Numbered from the stretch's first letter, positions 51,315-60,615 are shown. The stretch: DNA of 64,000 bases from Pseudomonadota bacterium (GCA_016705325.1 JADIYJ010000031.1:1-64000), one strand, 5' to 3'. Made by a program: numbers and translations. The notes: a model not told the origin generated them from the sequence alone.

Positions 51315-52337
51315 TCAGTCCTGCAGCGGGACGGCGTGATCGGGTCGCCAGGCAAGACGCACGCGTGCGCCCGTCGTGAGGCCCTGGACACCGCCGCCGG
51401 CGGACTCGGACCGGGCCACGGCCAGCGTCGTGCGCTCGTCCACCTGCACGCGCAACCGGCTGCTCGCGCCGTGATAGAGCACGTCGACGATCTCGCCGGC
51501 GCACTGGACGTACCCGTCCGCAGCCGGCTCACCCGCCGCGAGCAGGTCGATCAGTTCGGGACGGATCGCAAAGGCGCGGTCCTGACCGGTCAGCTTCTGC
51601 GCGGCTGCACGCTCGACCACGTTGGCGCTGCCGACGAAACTCGCGACGAAAGCGGTTTGCGGCCGGTTGTAGAGTTCGCGCGGCGTGTCGAGCTGCTCGA
51701 TGCGGCCCTGGCTGAACACGGCGACGCGATCCGCCATGCTCAAGGCCTCGCCCTGGTCGTGCGTGACGAACACGAACGTGATGCCCAGGCGCTGCTGCAG
51801 GCCCTTGAGTTCCACCTGCATCTCTTCGCGCAGCTTGAGGTCGAGCGCGCCGAGCGGCTCATCGAGCAGCAGCACCTGCGGGCGGTTGATCAGGGCGCGG
51901 GCCAGTGCCACGCGCTGACGCTGGCCACCGGAGAGCTGGTGCGGCCGACGCGCACCGAACTCGCCGAGTCGCACGAGGTCGAGCATGGCGGCGGCCTGCT
52001 TCGCGCGCTCGACCGCGCCGATGCCGCGCACCCGCAATCCATACGCGACGTTCTCCGCCACGGTCATGTGCGGAAACAGCGCGTAATCCTGGAACACCGT
52101 GTTGACGTTGCGCGCGAACGGCGGCGTGTTCGTCACGTCTTCGCCGTCGAGCAGGATGGTGCCGCTGTCCGGCTGGTCGAAGCCCGCGATCAGTCGCAGG
52201 CACGTGGTCTTGCCCGAGCCCGAGGGGCCGAGCAGGGCGAAGAATTCGCCGGGTGCGATCGCAAGCGACACCGAATCGAGCGCAACGACGGCTCCGAAGG
52301 CGCGGCGCATTGCGCGCAGTTCGATCGCTGGGGTCAT
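51315..52337 (-). CDS. ydcT: Polyamine ABC transporter ATPase YdcT
   Basis: The 340-residue protein has Walker A LLGPSGSGKTTCLRLIAGFD, Q-loop NTVFQDYALFPHMTVAENVA, signature HQLSGGQRQRVALARALINR, Walker B VLLLDEPLGALD and H-loop VFVTHDQGEALSMADRVAVF. A C-terminal TOBE domain ends at VRLAWRPDHAVPLQD. This matches PotA-type ATPases. Start ATG 52337 gives the family MTPAIELRAMRRAFGAVVAL. It powers the YdcUV permease. Confidence 0.93.
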   Translation of the reverse strand: MTPAIELRAMRRAFGAVVALDSVSLAIAPGEFFALLGPSGSGKTTCLRLIAGFDQPDSGTILLDGEDVTNTPPFARNVNTVFQDYALFPHMTVAENVAYGLRVRGIGAVERAKQAAAMLDLVRLGEFGARRPHQLSGGQRQRVALARALINRPQVLLLDEPLGALDLKLREEMQVELKGLQQRLGITFVFVTHDQGEALSMADRVAVFSQGRIEQLDTPRELYNRPQTAFVASFVGSANVVERAAAQKLTGQDRAFAIRPELIDLLAAGEPAADGYVQCAGEIVDVLYHGASSRLRVQVDERTTLAVARSESAGGGVQGLTTGARVRLAWRPDHAVPLQD

Positions 52338-52404
52338 GTCGACTGTGGGTTCGGCGCGCGGCATCCCCCGTGGCATGCCGCGCGCTCGAGACCCGTTCCT
52401 CCGG

Positions 52405-53604
52405 TCAGCGGCCGCCCATCACCGCGACGTAATCGGTCGCCCAGCGGCTGTAAGGCACGCACGTGCCGGTGCTGCACGCTGCTTCCGGCGTGCGCCAGAA
52501 GTGGATCTTGTCGAAGTTGTCGAAGCCGTTGGTGGCGCAACCCGTGTCGGTCAGCAGCGCATTGCCCTTGCACGCGGCCGGCACGGCCGGCACCGAGCCG
52601 AACCAGGCGGCGACGTCGCCCTGCACCTTGGCGTTGAGCGACCACTCCATCCACTTGTACGCACAGTTGGGGTGCTTCGCGTTCGCGGCGAGCATGGTGG
52701 TGTCCGCCCAGCCCGTCGCGCCTTCGGCCGGTATGACGCTCGCGATCGGCTGCTTGTTCGCGACGAGCGTGTTGACCTGGAACGGCCACGAACCCGACGC
52801 CACCACGCCCTCATTCGTGAAGTCCTGCACGGCGACGTTCGCGTCGTGCCAGTAGCGGTGCACCAGCGGATGCTGCCTGCGCAGGACGTCGAGCACGGCG
52901 GCGTACTGCTCCTCGTTGAGCTCGTAGGGGTCCTTGATGCCAAGCTCGGGCTTGTGCGCCATCAGGTACAGCGCGGCGTCGGCAATGTGGATCGGCCCGT
53001 CATAGGCCTGCACGCGGCCCTTGTTGGACTTGCCGTCGCCGAGCTTCTGCTCCTCGAAGACGACCGACCAGGACTTCGGCGCGGTCGGGAATGCCTTGGT
53101 GTTGTACATCAGCACGTTCGGGCCCCACTGATAGGGCGTGCCGTAGTTCTTGCCGTCGACGAAATGCCAGGCGCCCTGCTTGAGGCGCTCGTCCACGTTG
53201 GCAAAGCTCGGAACGCGCGCGAGGTCGATCGGCTGCACGGTGCCGCCGCGGATCAGGCGCAGCGACGCGTCGCCCGAAGCCGTGACGAGGTCGTAACCGC
53301 CCTGCGTCATCAGCGAGACCATTTCGTCCGACGTGCCGGCCGTCTTGGCGTTGACCTTGCAACCGGTGTCCTGCTCGAACGGGGTCACCCAGTCGTAGTT
53401 CTTGTCGGTCTCGCCGCGCTCGATGTAGCCGGGCCACGCGACGATGTCGACCTGGCCTTCGAGGGCCTCCGCCGCCGTCGTTGCAGCAGGAGCGGCGGCG
53501 GGCGCGGCAGCCTGCTCTTCCTTCTTCTGGCATCCGGCGAGCGCGAGTCCGACGGCGAGGGCCAGCACCAGGCGCGCAGCAACCGCATTGGAATGCAATG
53601 ACAT
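52405..53604 (-). CDS. ydcS: Polyamine-binding lipoprotein YdcS
   Basis: The 399-residue protein has a lipoprotein signal (LVLALAVGLALAGCQKKEEQ, lipid-modified Cys in LAGC). An alanine-rich linker is followed by the PotD-like spermidine/putrescine fold: VDIVAWPGYIERGETDKNYD, TSDEMVSLMTQGGYDLVTAS and NYGTPYQWGPNVLMYNTKAF. AHKPELGIKDPYELNEEQYA and a WADTTMLAANAKHPN loop complete it. It is first in the ydcSTUV-patD operon and would capture putrescine or a related polyamine outside the inner membrane. Confidence 0.9.
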   Translation of the reverse strand: MSLHSNAVAARLVLALAVGLALAGCQKKEEQAAAPAAAPAATTAAEALEGQVDIVAWPGYIERGETDKNYDWVTPFEQDTGCKVNAKTAGTSDEMVSLMTQGGYDLVTASGDASLRLIRGGTVQPIDLARVPSFANVDERLKQGAWHFVDGKNYGTPYQWGPNVLMYNTKAFPTAPKSWSVVFEEQKLGDGKSNKGRVQAYDGPIHIADAALYLMAHKPELGIKDPYELNEEQYAAVLDVLRRQHPLVHRYWHDANVAVQDFTNEGVVASGSWPFQVNTLVANKQPIASVIPAEGATGWADTTMLAANAKHPNCAYKWMEWSLNAKVQGDVAAWFGSVPAVPAACKGNALLTDTGCATNGFDNFDKIHFWRTPEAACSTGTCVPYSRWATDYVAVMGGR

Positions 53605-53712
53605 AGGGAACCCCCCGTTTCGTTTGGTAATGAAGCCGCTGCCAGCTCCCGCAGCGAGCAGGAATTCTATGCCCGTTTCCCCTGCGCCGCCTGCCAAGTG
53701 GCGCGTACCGCG

Positions 53713-54305
53713 TCAACGTGCGGCGCGCAGCGCCAGGTCGAATTCGATGCGCACCGCATCGTCGAGCCATTCGGTGCTGCGCCAGTCGCCCTGGCCCACG
53801 CCGAACTCGAGGCGACGGAGGTTGGATGAGCCAATCATGCGCGCCGCGCCCCGGACGGTGCGGCCGGGTCGAAGCGGAACTGGACGCGAACGTCGCGCGT
53901 GACGTCGCGCAGCGTCAGCTTGCCCGTGGCCTCGAAACGGCCGTCACCCAACGACCGGATCCCGGTGCTGGTGAACGTGCCCTTGGGCCAGCGCGTGGTC
54001 TGGAAAAAGTCGCTGCCTTGCAATGCAGTATCGCGATCGGTGTCGCCGGTTCGGGCGCTGAGCAGGTCGACGACGACCTGCAGGCTGGAATGGGAGAGAT
54101 CGGCCGGGTCGAAGCGGATCGTCGCGTCAAAACGCTCGAAGCGGCCCGCGAACTCGCCGCCGGCGAGCCGGGGGCGAAACGTCAGCTGGCTGTGCGCTGG
54201 ATCGACCGTCCATGCCATCGCTGCCGCACGCGCGTCGACTGCTGCGGGCCCCAATGCGAGGGCCGCCAGCAGCGCCATGACGCCTGCGCGGTGGCGCGGG
54301 TTCAC
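53713..54305 (-). CDS. YceI-family periplasmic protein, frameshifted near the end
   Basis: The start MNPRHRAGVMALLAALALGP gives a signal peptide. It then has WTVDPAHSQLTFRPRLAGGE, RFERFDATIRFDPADLSHSS and GTFTSTGIRSLGDGRFEATG, the YceI lipocalin-like barrel that binds polyisoprenoids. The frame breaks near 53840 in a GGGGCGCGG context. The conserved ending GSSNLRRLEFGVGQGDWRST, then WLDDAVRIEFDLALRAAR, continues in another frame to 53713-53715. Cytochrome b561 starts immediately upstream, a usual pairing. Confidence 0.85.
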
Positions 54306-54307
54306 GC

Positions 54308-54856
54308 CTATGGCCGGGAGAACGGCGACATGCGCCGGAGCACGCTGTCCTTCAGCACGAAGTGGTGATACAGGGCCGCGAGGATGTGCACAACCGCCAC
54401 CGCGAGCAGCAGGAAGAAGAGCACCTCGTGCACTTCTTCCAGTGCTTCGTGCAGGTCATGACTTTCGGCGACCAGCGCGGGGAACTGGAACCAGCCGAAG
54501 AGGGTCACCGGGTAATTGGCGGCCGAGGACATGGCCCAGCCGGAAATCGGCTGGGCGAGCACCAGCAGGTAGAGCAGGCCGTGGCCGGCCGCCGCGGCCT
54601 TGCGCTGCCACGGGTTGCCGATGGGGCCCGGCAGGCCGCGGTTCATGACTTTCCAGCCGATGCGCGCCAGGGTCAGCAGCAGGACCAGCATGCCGAGCGA
54701 CTTGTGCCAGTCCATGAGCTGCAGCTTTTCGATCCCTTTGGGCAGTTCATCGGCCGCTTCCGCGATGAAGTACTGCGGCACGATCAACAGCACGATGGCC
54801 CAGTGCAGGAACCTGGCGAGACTGCCGTAGGTTTCCGCGGTATTGCGCAGGGGCAT
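54308..54856 (-). CDS. Cytochrome b561
   Basis: The 182-residue protein has four membrane helices with paired histidines: LARFLHWAIVLLIVPQYFIA, LMDWHKSLGMLVLLLTLARI, AAAGHGLLYLLVLAQPISGW and EVHEVLFFLLLAVAVVHILA. These ligate two b-type hemes as in CybB. It passes electrons across the inner membrane from quinol. The stop is two bases from the downstream YceI start, so they form one operon. The start at 54856 gives the conserved MPLRNTAETYGSLARFLHW. Confidence 0.92.
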   Translation of the reverse strand: MPLRNTAETYGSLARFLHWAIVLLIVPQYFIAEAADELPKGIEKLQLMDWHKSLGMLVLLLTLARIGWKVMNRGLPGPIGNPWQRKAAAAGHGLLYLLVLAQPISGWAMSSAANYPVTLFGWFQFPALVAESHDLHEALEEVHEVLFFLLLAVAVVHILAALYHHFVLKDSVLRRMSPFSRP

Positions 54857-54885
54857 GGAGCGACTTCCTGTGGGATGATCCATCC

Positions 54886-55649
54886 ATGTTAGCAAACGCG
54901 CGGCAAGACGCGGCACGCGCAAGCCGATGCGTCGTTCTTGCAGCGCTCGCAATGCTGGCCAGTTGTCGTTCGACCACGACACCACCAACGCCACCCGCGA
55001 ATGCCTCGCAGTCGCAGTCCAGGGGTCCCGCTGCGACGACGCTGCCAGGGCGCGCAGGTTGCAGATCGACCCCGAGCGGACCGTCGTCACCGTCTTCGTC
55101 CGCCGGGCAGGCCCGCTCGCCAAGCTGGGCCACGACCACGTGATCACTTCGGCAGGACGAAGCCGGCTCGGTCTGGCTCGGCACACGCCGGCGGATTCTT
55201 CCTTTGAGCTGACCCTGCCGGTCGACCGCCTCGAGGTGGACCTGCCTGCAGCGCGTGCCGCGGCGGGCATGGAGTTCGCTGCGTCCGGTCCGGACGACGC
55301 GCGGGCTGGCACGCGCCACAACATGCTGCGCGCCGAGGTGCTCGACGCGGAACATTTTCCCGCCATCACGCTGCGATCCTCGGCGGCGTCCGGTGCCTGG
55401 CCGCAACCCATCGTGCGTGTGGCCGTGACGCTGAAGGGGGTCGAGCGCGAGCAGGAGATTCCGGTCGTGGTCGAGCTCGATGCAGACGGCCTGACCGCGC
55501 GAGGTGAGTTGCGGTTGAACCAGACCGATTTCGGCATCACGCCGTTCTCGGTCGCTGGCGGTGCCATCCGGGTCGCCGACACGCTCGAGATCCGCTTCGA
55601 GATTGCGGCCGCTTCGCCCGGCGCGATCAGCCTGCCGCGAGTTCCTTGA
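54886..55649 (+). CDS. YceI-like lipoprotein, frameshifted after the signal region
   Basis: The first frame gives a lipoprotein signal (ASRCVVLAALAMLASCRSTT, lipid-modified Cys in LASC) and a low-complexity linker. Near 55055 a base seems to be missing. The domain then continues RRLQIDPERTVVTVFVRRAG, LGHDHVITSAGRSRLGLARH and RHNMLRAEVLDAEHFPAITL, a YceI-type barrel with the GHDH motif. It is transcribed away from cytochrome b561. Together with the other YceI gene it brackets that cytochrome. Confidence 0.78.
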
Positions 55650-57201
55650 GCAACAGCAGCTGCGTGCCTTCCGGCGCCACGAGCATCGCGCTCGTTCGGC
55701 GCGCCCCGCCTGCCGCCTGGGACACCAGCACCGGCGCCTGCAGGTCGATCGCATAGAGCCCGACATTGAGATCGCGGCTGGCGGCGACGACCTTCGGCAA
55801 CGGCTCCAGGACCGGCTCGAAGGCCACGAACCCCAGGCGTTCGCACCAGCTGCCGGCATAGCGCAGGTGGCGGCTCGAATGCGCCGACGCGGGGGCGAGA
55901 ACGTCCGCCTCGAGCAGCCGAGCGGCGCCTAGGGTCGCGAGCAGCGCCTGTGCATCGACGTCGGTCGCCCGTCGCCGACTGATGTCGAGAAGGCGCCGAG
56001 CCAGGCTGACGCGACCGTCCGGAGGCAGCGGGCTGCCCGGACACCAGCGGGGGGGGGGGGGGGGGCTGATTTCGAGAAAACGCCGAGGGCATGGGCGGGC
56101 GGGTGAGCCGTCCGCGCCGCGGGCCAGTGCGCGTTCGCGCTGTGCGGCCAGCGCCGCGTCGTCGGGCCGGTCGGTGCCGAGCCCGGGCCAGCCGCCTGCG
56201 TGCTGGAGCACGACGTCTTCCATCACGTCGACGTGTGCCGCACTCGAGTTCAGGCACGGCACGTAGTCGAACGCCTCGCCGCCCTGCCCGAGGAACAGGT
56301 CGCGGTTCTGCATGCTGATTTCCTCGAGCGTCTCGAGGCAGTCGGTCGCGAATCCCGGGCATACGACCGTGACGCGCTTTGGACCCGACTTCGCGTAGTC
56401 CTGCAGCATCCTGTCCACGTACGGCTTCAGCCATTCTTCGCGGCCGAACCGCGACTGGAATCCCAGCGACCATTCGTCCTCGGCCAGGCCGAGCCGCTGC
56501 GCGACGCCGCGGGCCGTGCCGAGGCAGAAGCAGTGGTATGGATCGCCGGCGAGGAAATAGCGCTGCGGGATCGAGTGAAAGGAGAACAGCAGGTGCTTGC
56601 GGCCGTGCGCTTGCCAGTGCTGCGCGATGCTGTCCGCCACGCCACGCAGGTACGACTCGCGGTCCCAGTACTGGTTGACGAAACGCAGCTCCGGCATCCA
56701 GCGCCACTGCGACAGCTCGCGCGTGACGAACTCGAAGATGCTGCCGGTCGTGGTCGAGGAATACTGCGGGTAGAGCGGCAGCACCAGCAGTCGCTGCAGG
56801 TTCTGTTCGCGGAATCGTTCGAGCACCGACCGAATCGACGGCTGGCCGTACGTCATCGCAAGATCGACCATGACGTCGTCGCCGAAGCGCTGCTGCAACC
56901 GGGCGGCGAGGCCTGCAACCAGCTTGCGCGATTCGACCAGGAGCGGCGAACCCTCCGGCGTCCAGATCTTCTGGTAAGCGTGGGCGCTGCGCTGCGGGCG
57001 CGTGCGCAGGATGACGCCGTGCAGGACCAGCCACCAGAGCAGGCGCGGCGCCTCGATCACGCGCGGGTCCGAGAGGAACTCGGCCAGGTACTTGCGCACC
57101 GAGCGGGGCGAAGGGTCCGCAGGCGTGCCCAGGTTCACGAGCAGGACGCCGATGCGCGGGCGCGAACCGTGGACAAAATCCGGGGTGCCGAGAAAGGTCA
57201 T
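55627..57201 (-). CDS. hemH: Ferrochelatase HemH, with a poly-G-linked extra C-terminal segment
   Basis: Starting at ATG 57201, the first 370 or so residues are ferrochelatase: MTFLGTPDFVHGSRPRIGVL, LAMTYGQPSIRSVLERF, LLFSFHSIPQRYFLAGDPYH (catalytic His) and CPGFATDCLETLEEISMQNR (catalytic Glu region). The enzyme inserts iron into protoporphyrin IX. Ferrochelatases normally end near residue 370. Here the frame runs on through a run of 17 G (56049-56065 on the plus strand, read as prolines) into about 145 residues of unknown sequence ending LLLLKELAAG. That tail is probably a separate gene or an artefact, not part of HemH. Confidence 0.87.
   Translation of the reverse strand: MTFLGTPDFVHGSRPRIGVLLVNLGTPADPSPRSVRKYLAEFLSDPRVIEAPRLLWWLVLHGVILRTRPQRSAHAYQKIWTPEGSPLLVESRKLVAGLAARLQQRFGDDVMVDLAMTYGQPSIRSVLERFREQNLQRLLVLPLYPQYSSTTTGSIFEFVTRELSQWRWMPELRFVNQYWDRESYLRGVADSIAQHWQAHGRKHLLFSFHSIPQRYFLAGDPYHCFCLGTARGVAQRLGLAEDEWSLGFQSRFGREEWLKPYVDRMLQDYAKSGPKRVTVVCPGFATDCLETLEEISMQNRDLFLGQGGEAFDYVPCLNSSAAHVDVMEDVVLQHAGGWPGLGTDRPDDAALAAQRERALARGADGSPARPCPRRFLEISPPPPPRWCPGSPLPPDGRVSLARRLLDISRRRATDVDAQALLATLGAARLLEADVLAPASAHSSRHLRYAGSWCERLGFVAFEPVLEPLPKVVAASRDLNVGLYAIDLQAPVLVSQAAGGARRTSAMLVAPEGTQLLLLKELAAG
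56049..56065. repeat. 17-base poly-G homopolymer beside a 22-bp imperfect direct repeat
   Basis: An unbroken run of 17 G is the longest homopolymer I saw in the window. Directly beside it, 56066-56087 matches 55979-56000 in the same orientation with three mismatches, 87 bases apart. On the minus strand the two copies read FLEIS and LLDIS. The run may vary in length by slippage, or may be an assembly artefact. Confidence 0.85.
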
Positions 57202-57293
57202 GCTGGAAATCGCGAGACGGGTCGGGGCGGTGAACGATATCACGGCGACGGATTGCGGCCGCGCAAGCCACGGTTTCCGCAACCAGGACAGGT

Positions 57294-58478
57294 TCAGGTG
57301 ACACGGACCCGGGCTTCCATGCGCGGCGACAGTCGCAGCACGACCAGCTGGAAAAGGGCCGCGCCGGCGCAGAACAGGAGCATCGGCATCGCGGTCGCGG
57401 CTCCCACCAGGCCCATGACCTGCACGCAGACTGCCGAAACGAGCTGGTTGAGGAAGCCGAGCGTGCTCGAACCCACGCCGGTCGCATGCGGCGGGGCCAG
57501 GCTCACGGCGATCGCGGTCAGGTGAGGCATGAACAGGCCCTGGCCGAAATACAGCACGCCCATGGGCACGAAGATCCACAACGGGTGCTGGAACCCCAGC
57601 GCCGCGAACACGAGTGCGCAGAGCGCGGCGGCCAGCTGCAGGCTGACGCCAAAGGCGATCATCCAGTGCTGCCCGCGGGCCGAGAACCGGCCGAGGGCCC
57701 AGTTGCCGGCGACGTAACCGAACGAGATGAGCGGGTAGTACAGGCCGTATTCCGTGGCCGGGCGGCCCAGCGCCGTCACCATCACGTACGGCGCGAGCGA
57801 GATGAAAACCACGAACATCGAGTAGGCGGCCGACGACTGCAATACGCAGCTCAGGTAACCGGGTCTGGCCAGCAGCGAGCCCGCCACGCGAGCCATCTCG
57901 CGCACGGCCGGAGGCTGCTTCGTCGCCGGGCGGGTCTCGGGCAGGTGCTTCCAGGTGAGCCAGGCCACCGCCGCGGCCATCATCACCTGCGCCAGGAAGA
58001 CGGCGCGCCAGCCAAACCACGACGTCAGGAAGCCGCCGATGACGGGGGCTGCCGCAGTCGACACCACCGCGAAGATCGCGAGCTGCGCGAGCATGCGCGC
58101 CATGCTGTCCGGGTAGAGGTCGCTCACGATCGTGCGCGAGACGGCAATGCCGGTGGCCGTGCCGAACGCAAGCACGCCGCGGCCGGCGATCAGCCAGGCC
58201 AGGCTTGGCGCGAACAGGCAGACGACCGAACCCGCCGCCATCAGGCCGACGCCGGCGAGGATCGCCAGGCGCCGCCCGTAGCGATCCGCGAACGGACCCC
58301 AGAACAGCATGCCGATCGCGAACGTCAGCAGCGCGATCGAGAACGTGGCCTGGGCCTGCGCCACCGTCGAGTCGAAGTGCTCGCGGACGACCGGCAGCGC
58401 CGGAATGTAGATGTTGGTGGGAACCGACCCGATCGTGACGATGAACGCCAGCAGGTAGATGAGCGACCGCTGGTTCAA
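57294..58478 (-). CDS. Bcr/CflA-type MFS drug exporter
   Basis: The 394-residue protein has 12 helices and the drug/H+ antiporter motifs: FIVTIGSVPTNIYIPALPVV, GPFADRYGRRLAILAGVGLM (motif A) and SRTIVSDLYPDSMARMLAQL. VIGGFLTSWFGWRAVFLAQV is motif C-like. The start is TTG at 58478, overlapping the gabD stop as TTGA, which suggests translational coupling. The family exports bicyclomycin, sulfonamides or L-cysteine. The substrate here is unknown. Confidence 0.88.
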   Translation of the reverse strand: MNQRSLIYLLAFIVTIGSVPTNIYIPALPVVREHFDSTVAQAQATFSIALLTFAIGMLFWGPFADRYGRRLAILAGVGLMAAGSVVCLFAPSLAWLIAGRGVLAFGTATGIAVSRTIVSDLYPDSMARMLAQLAIFAVVSTAAAPVIGGFLTSWFGWRAVFLAQVMMAAAVAWLTWKHLPETRPATKQPPAVREMARVAGSLLARPGYLSCVLQSSAAYSMFVVFISLAPYVMVTALGRPATEYGLYYPLISFGYVAGNWALGRFSARGQHWMIAFGVSLQLAAALCALVFAALGFQHPLWIFVPMGVLYFGQGLFMPHLTAIAVSLAPPHATGVGSSTLGFLNQLVSAVCVQVMGLVGAATAMPMLLFCAGAALFQLVVLRLSPRMEARVRVT

Positions 58479-59938
58479 GCCTCGATGCCGCCGATGCAGA
58501 GGTACTTGAGCTCGGTGTAGTCGAGGATCCCGTACTTCGAACCCTCGCGGCCAAAGCCCGATTGCTTGACGCCGCCGAACGGCGCGACCTCGGTCGAGAT
58601 GATCCCGGTGTTGAGGCCCACGATGCCGTACTCGAGCGCTTCGGCGACGCGCAGCGAGCGCGCCAGGTCACGCGTGTAGAAATAGGAGGCCAGGCCGAAC
58701 TCGGTGTCGTTGGCCATGCGGATGGCCTCCTTCTCGTCCTTGAACGAGAACACGGGGGCGACCGGGCCGAACGTTTCCTCGCGCGCAACCAGCATCGTCG
58801 GCTGCACGCCGGTGATGATCGTCGGCTCGAAGAATGTGCCGCCCAGCGCGTGGCGCTTGCCGCCGAGGACGATCCTGCCGCCCCTGGCCAGTGCATCCGC
58901 GACGTGTTCCTCCACCTTCGCCACGGCGTTGGCGTCGATCAGCGGGCCCTGCTCCGTTGCGCCCTGCAGGCCGTTGCCGACCCGCAGCTTGCGCACGGCC
59001 TCGACCAGCTTCGCGACGAATGCGTCGTAGACGCCTTCCTGCACCAGCAGGCGGTTGGCGCAGACGCAGGTCTGTCCGGTGTTGCGGTACTTGCTCGCGA
59101 TCGCGCCCTGCACGGCCAGGTCGAGGTCGGCGTCGTCGAAGACGATGAATGGCGCGTTGCCGCCGAGCTCGAGCGAGAGCTTCTTGAGGGTGCCGGCGCA
59201 CTGCACCATCAGCTTCTTGCCGATCTCGGTCGAGCCCGTGAACGTGAGCTTGCGCACGATCGGGTTCGACGTCATCTCGCCGCCGATGGCGGTGGCCGAG
59301 CCGGTGACCACGCTGAACACGCCCCTTGGGATGCCGGCGCGATGCGCCAGTTCGGCCATGGCGAGCGCGGAGTAGGGTGTCTGCATTGCCGGCTTGCAGA
59401 CGAAGGTGCAACCGGCCGCGAGCGCAGGCCCGGCCTTGCGCGTGATCATCGCCGCCGGGAAATTCCACGGCGTGATCGCCGCGACGACGCCGACCGGCTG
59501 GCGCAGCACGAGGATGCGCTTGTCGGGCTGATGGCCCGGGATCACGTCGCCGTAGACGCGCTTGGCTTCCTCCGCGAACCACTCGATGAACGAAGCCGCG
59601 TAGGCGATCTCGCCTTTGGCTTCGGCGAGCGGCTTGCCCTGCTCGGCGGTCATCAGCGTGGCGAGATCGTCGGCGTTGGCGAGCATCAGGTCGTGCCAGC
59701 GGCGCAGCAGCGTCGCGCGGTCCCTGGCCGCGCGCGCGGCCCAGGCGGGGAAGGCCGCCGCTGCCGCGTCAATCGCCACGCGCGTTTCTTCGGCACCCAT
59801 GAATGGCACCGTGCCGAGCACCGCACCATTCGCCGGGTTGGTGACCGGCTTGCTGCCGCCGGTGCGCGCGTCCAGCCACTGGCCGTCGATGTAGCACCGC
59901 TGCCGCAGCAGGGTGGGATCCCTGAGATTGAGCGTCAT
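58475..59938 (-). CDS. gabD: Succinate-semialdehyde dehydrogenase (NADP+)
   Basis: The 487-residue protein opens LRDPTLLRQRCYIDGQWLDA. It has the catalytic cysteine loop YRNTGQTCVCANRLLVQEGV and base LELGGNAPFIVFDDADLDLA, plus LTFTGSTEIGKKLM and FGGVKQSGFGREGSKYGILD. The GQTCVCANR pattern with two cysteines two residues apart is typical of GabD. It oxidises succinic semialdehyde to succinate, the last step of GABA breakdown. No GABA transaminase gene is visible in the window. Confidence 0.92.
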   Translation of the reverse strand: MTLNLRDPTLLRQRCYIDGQWLDARTGGSKPVTNPANGAVLGTVPFMGAEETRVAIDAAAAAFPAWAARAARDRATLLRRWHDLMLANADDLATLMTAEQGKPLAEAKGEIAYAASFIEWFAEEAKRVYGDVIPGHQPDKRILVLRQPVGVVAAITPWNFPAAMITRKAGPALAAGCTFVCKPAMQTPYSALAMAELAHRAGIPRGVFSVVTGSATAIGGEMTSNPIVRKLTFTGSTEIGKKLMVQCAGTLKKLSLELGGNAPFIVFDDADLDLAVQGAIASKYRNTGQTCVCANRLLVQEGVYDAFVAKLVEAVRKLRVGNGLQGATEQGPLIDANAVAKVEEHVADALARGGRIVLGGKRHALGGTFFEPTIITGVQPTMLVAREETFGPVAPVFSFKDEKEAIRMANDTEFGLASYFYTRDLARSLRVAEALEYGIVGLNTGIISTEVAPFGGVKQSGFGREGSKYGILDYTELKYLCIGGIEA

Positions 59939-59952
59939 GAGTTTTCTCTGTG

Positions 59953-60615
59953 TCAGCGCAGGTGCTTGCTGAAAAATTCCTGCGTCCGCGCGAAGGCGAG
60001 GTGCGCGGCGGCCGCGTCGTGACTGGCGCGGTCCGTGCAGTTGAATCCATGGCCCGCGGCGTAGGTGTGGTATTCGCCCTGCGGGAACGCGGCGCGGATC
60101 TTTGCCACGTCGCTCAAGGGGACCTGTGCGTCCCGCTCGCCAAAATGGAACTGCATCGGGCAGCGTGGCACGGGCTCGAGGAAGCGGGTGATGCCCCCGC
60201 CGTAGTAGGCCACACCCGCCGCGATGCTGGTGCGGCTGCCGGCCAGGTAGGTAACGAGTCCGCCCCAGCAGTAACCGACCATGCCGACGGGGCCGGCGTG
60301 GGCCACTGCGTCGATCGCCGCCTGGAGGTCGGTCATGACCTGGCCGAAGTCCGCTCGTTGCACGTAGCCGGCACCCTGCGCAGTTCCAGCCTCGTCGTAA
60401 GCCAGGTTGACGCCGCGTTCCTGGCGGTCGAACACGGCCGGCGCAATTGCCAGGTAGCCCGCGGCGGCGAACTGCTCGGCCACGCGTTCGATGTGTCCGG
60501 TGACGCCGAAGATTTCCTGCACCACGACGATGCTGCCGTGTGCAAGGCCTTCCGGCCGGGCCAGGTAAGACGAGAATGTGTGGCCGTCGGCCGCTCTCAG
60601 CTGCAGGTGGCTCAT
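59953..60615 (-). CDS. Dienelactone hydrolase-family protein
   Basis: The 220-residue protein has the dienelactone hydrolase signature: VVVQEIFGVTGHIERVAEQF, the cysteine nucleophile in VGMVGYCWGGLVTYLAGS, Asp in GERDAQVPLSDV and His in AAGHGFNCTDR. The triad Cys-Asp-His is intact. The family hydrolyses lactones or esters, and members outside aromatic catabolism have diverse roles. It lies 14 bases upstream of gabD on the same strand. Confidence 0.9.
   Translation of the reverse strand: MSHLQLRAADGHTFSSYLARPEGLAHGSIVVVQEIFGVTGHIERVAEQFAAAGYLAIAPAVFDRQERGVNLAYDEAGTAQGAGYVQRADFGQVMTDLQAAIDAVAHAGPVGMVGYCWGGLVTYLAGSRTSIAAGVAYYGGGITRFLEPVPRCPMQFHFGERDAQVPLSDVAKIRAAFPQGEYHTYAAGHGFNCTDRASHDAAAAHLAFARTQEFFSKHLR

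Noticed and set aside
54308..57487. Single 1,059-residue minus-strand protein
   Set aside because: The frame only contains real protein at its cytochrome b561 end; the rest is out-of-frame shadow of hemH and low-complexity proline/arginine sequence.
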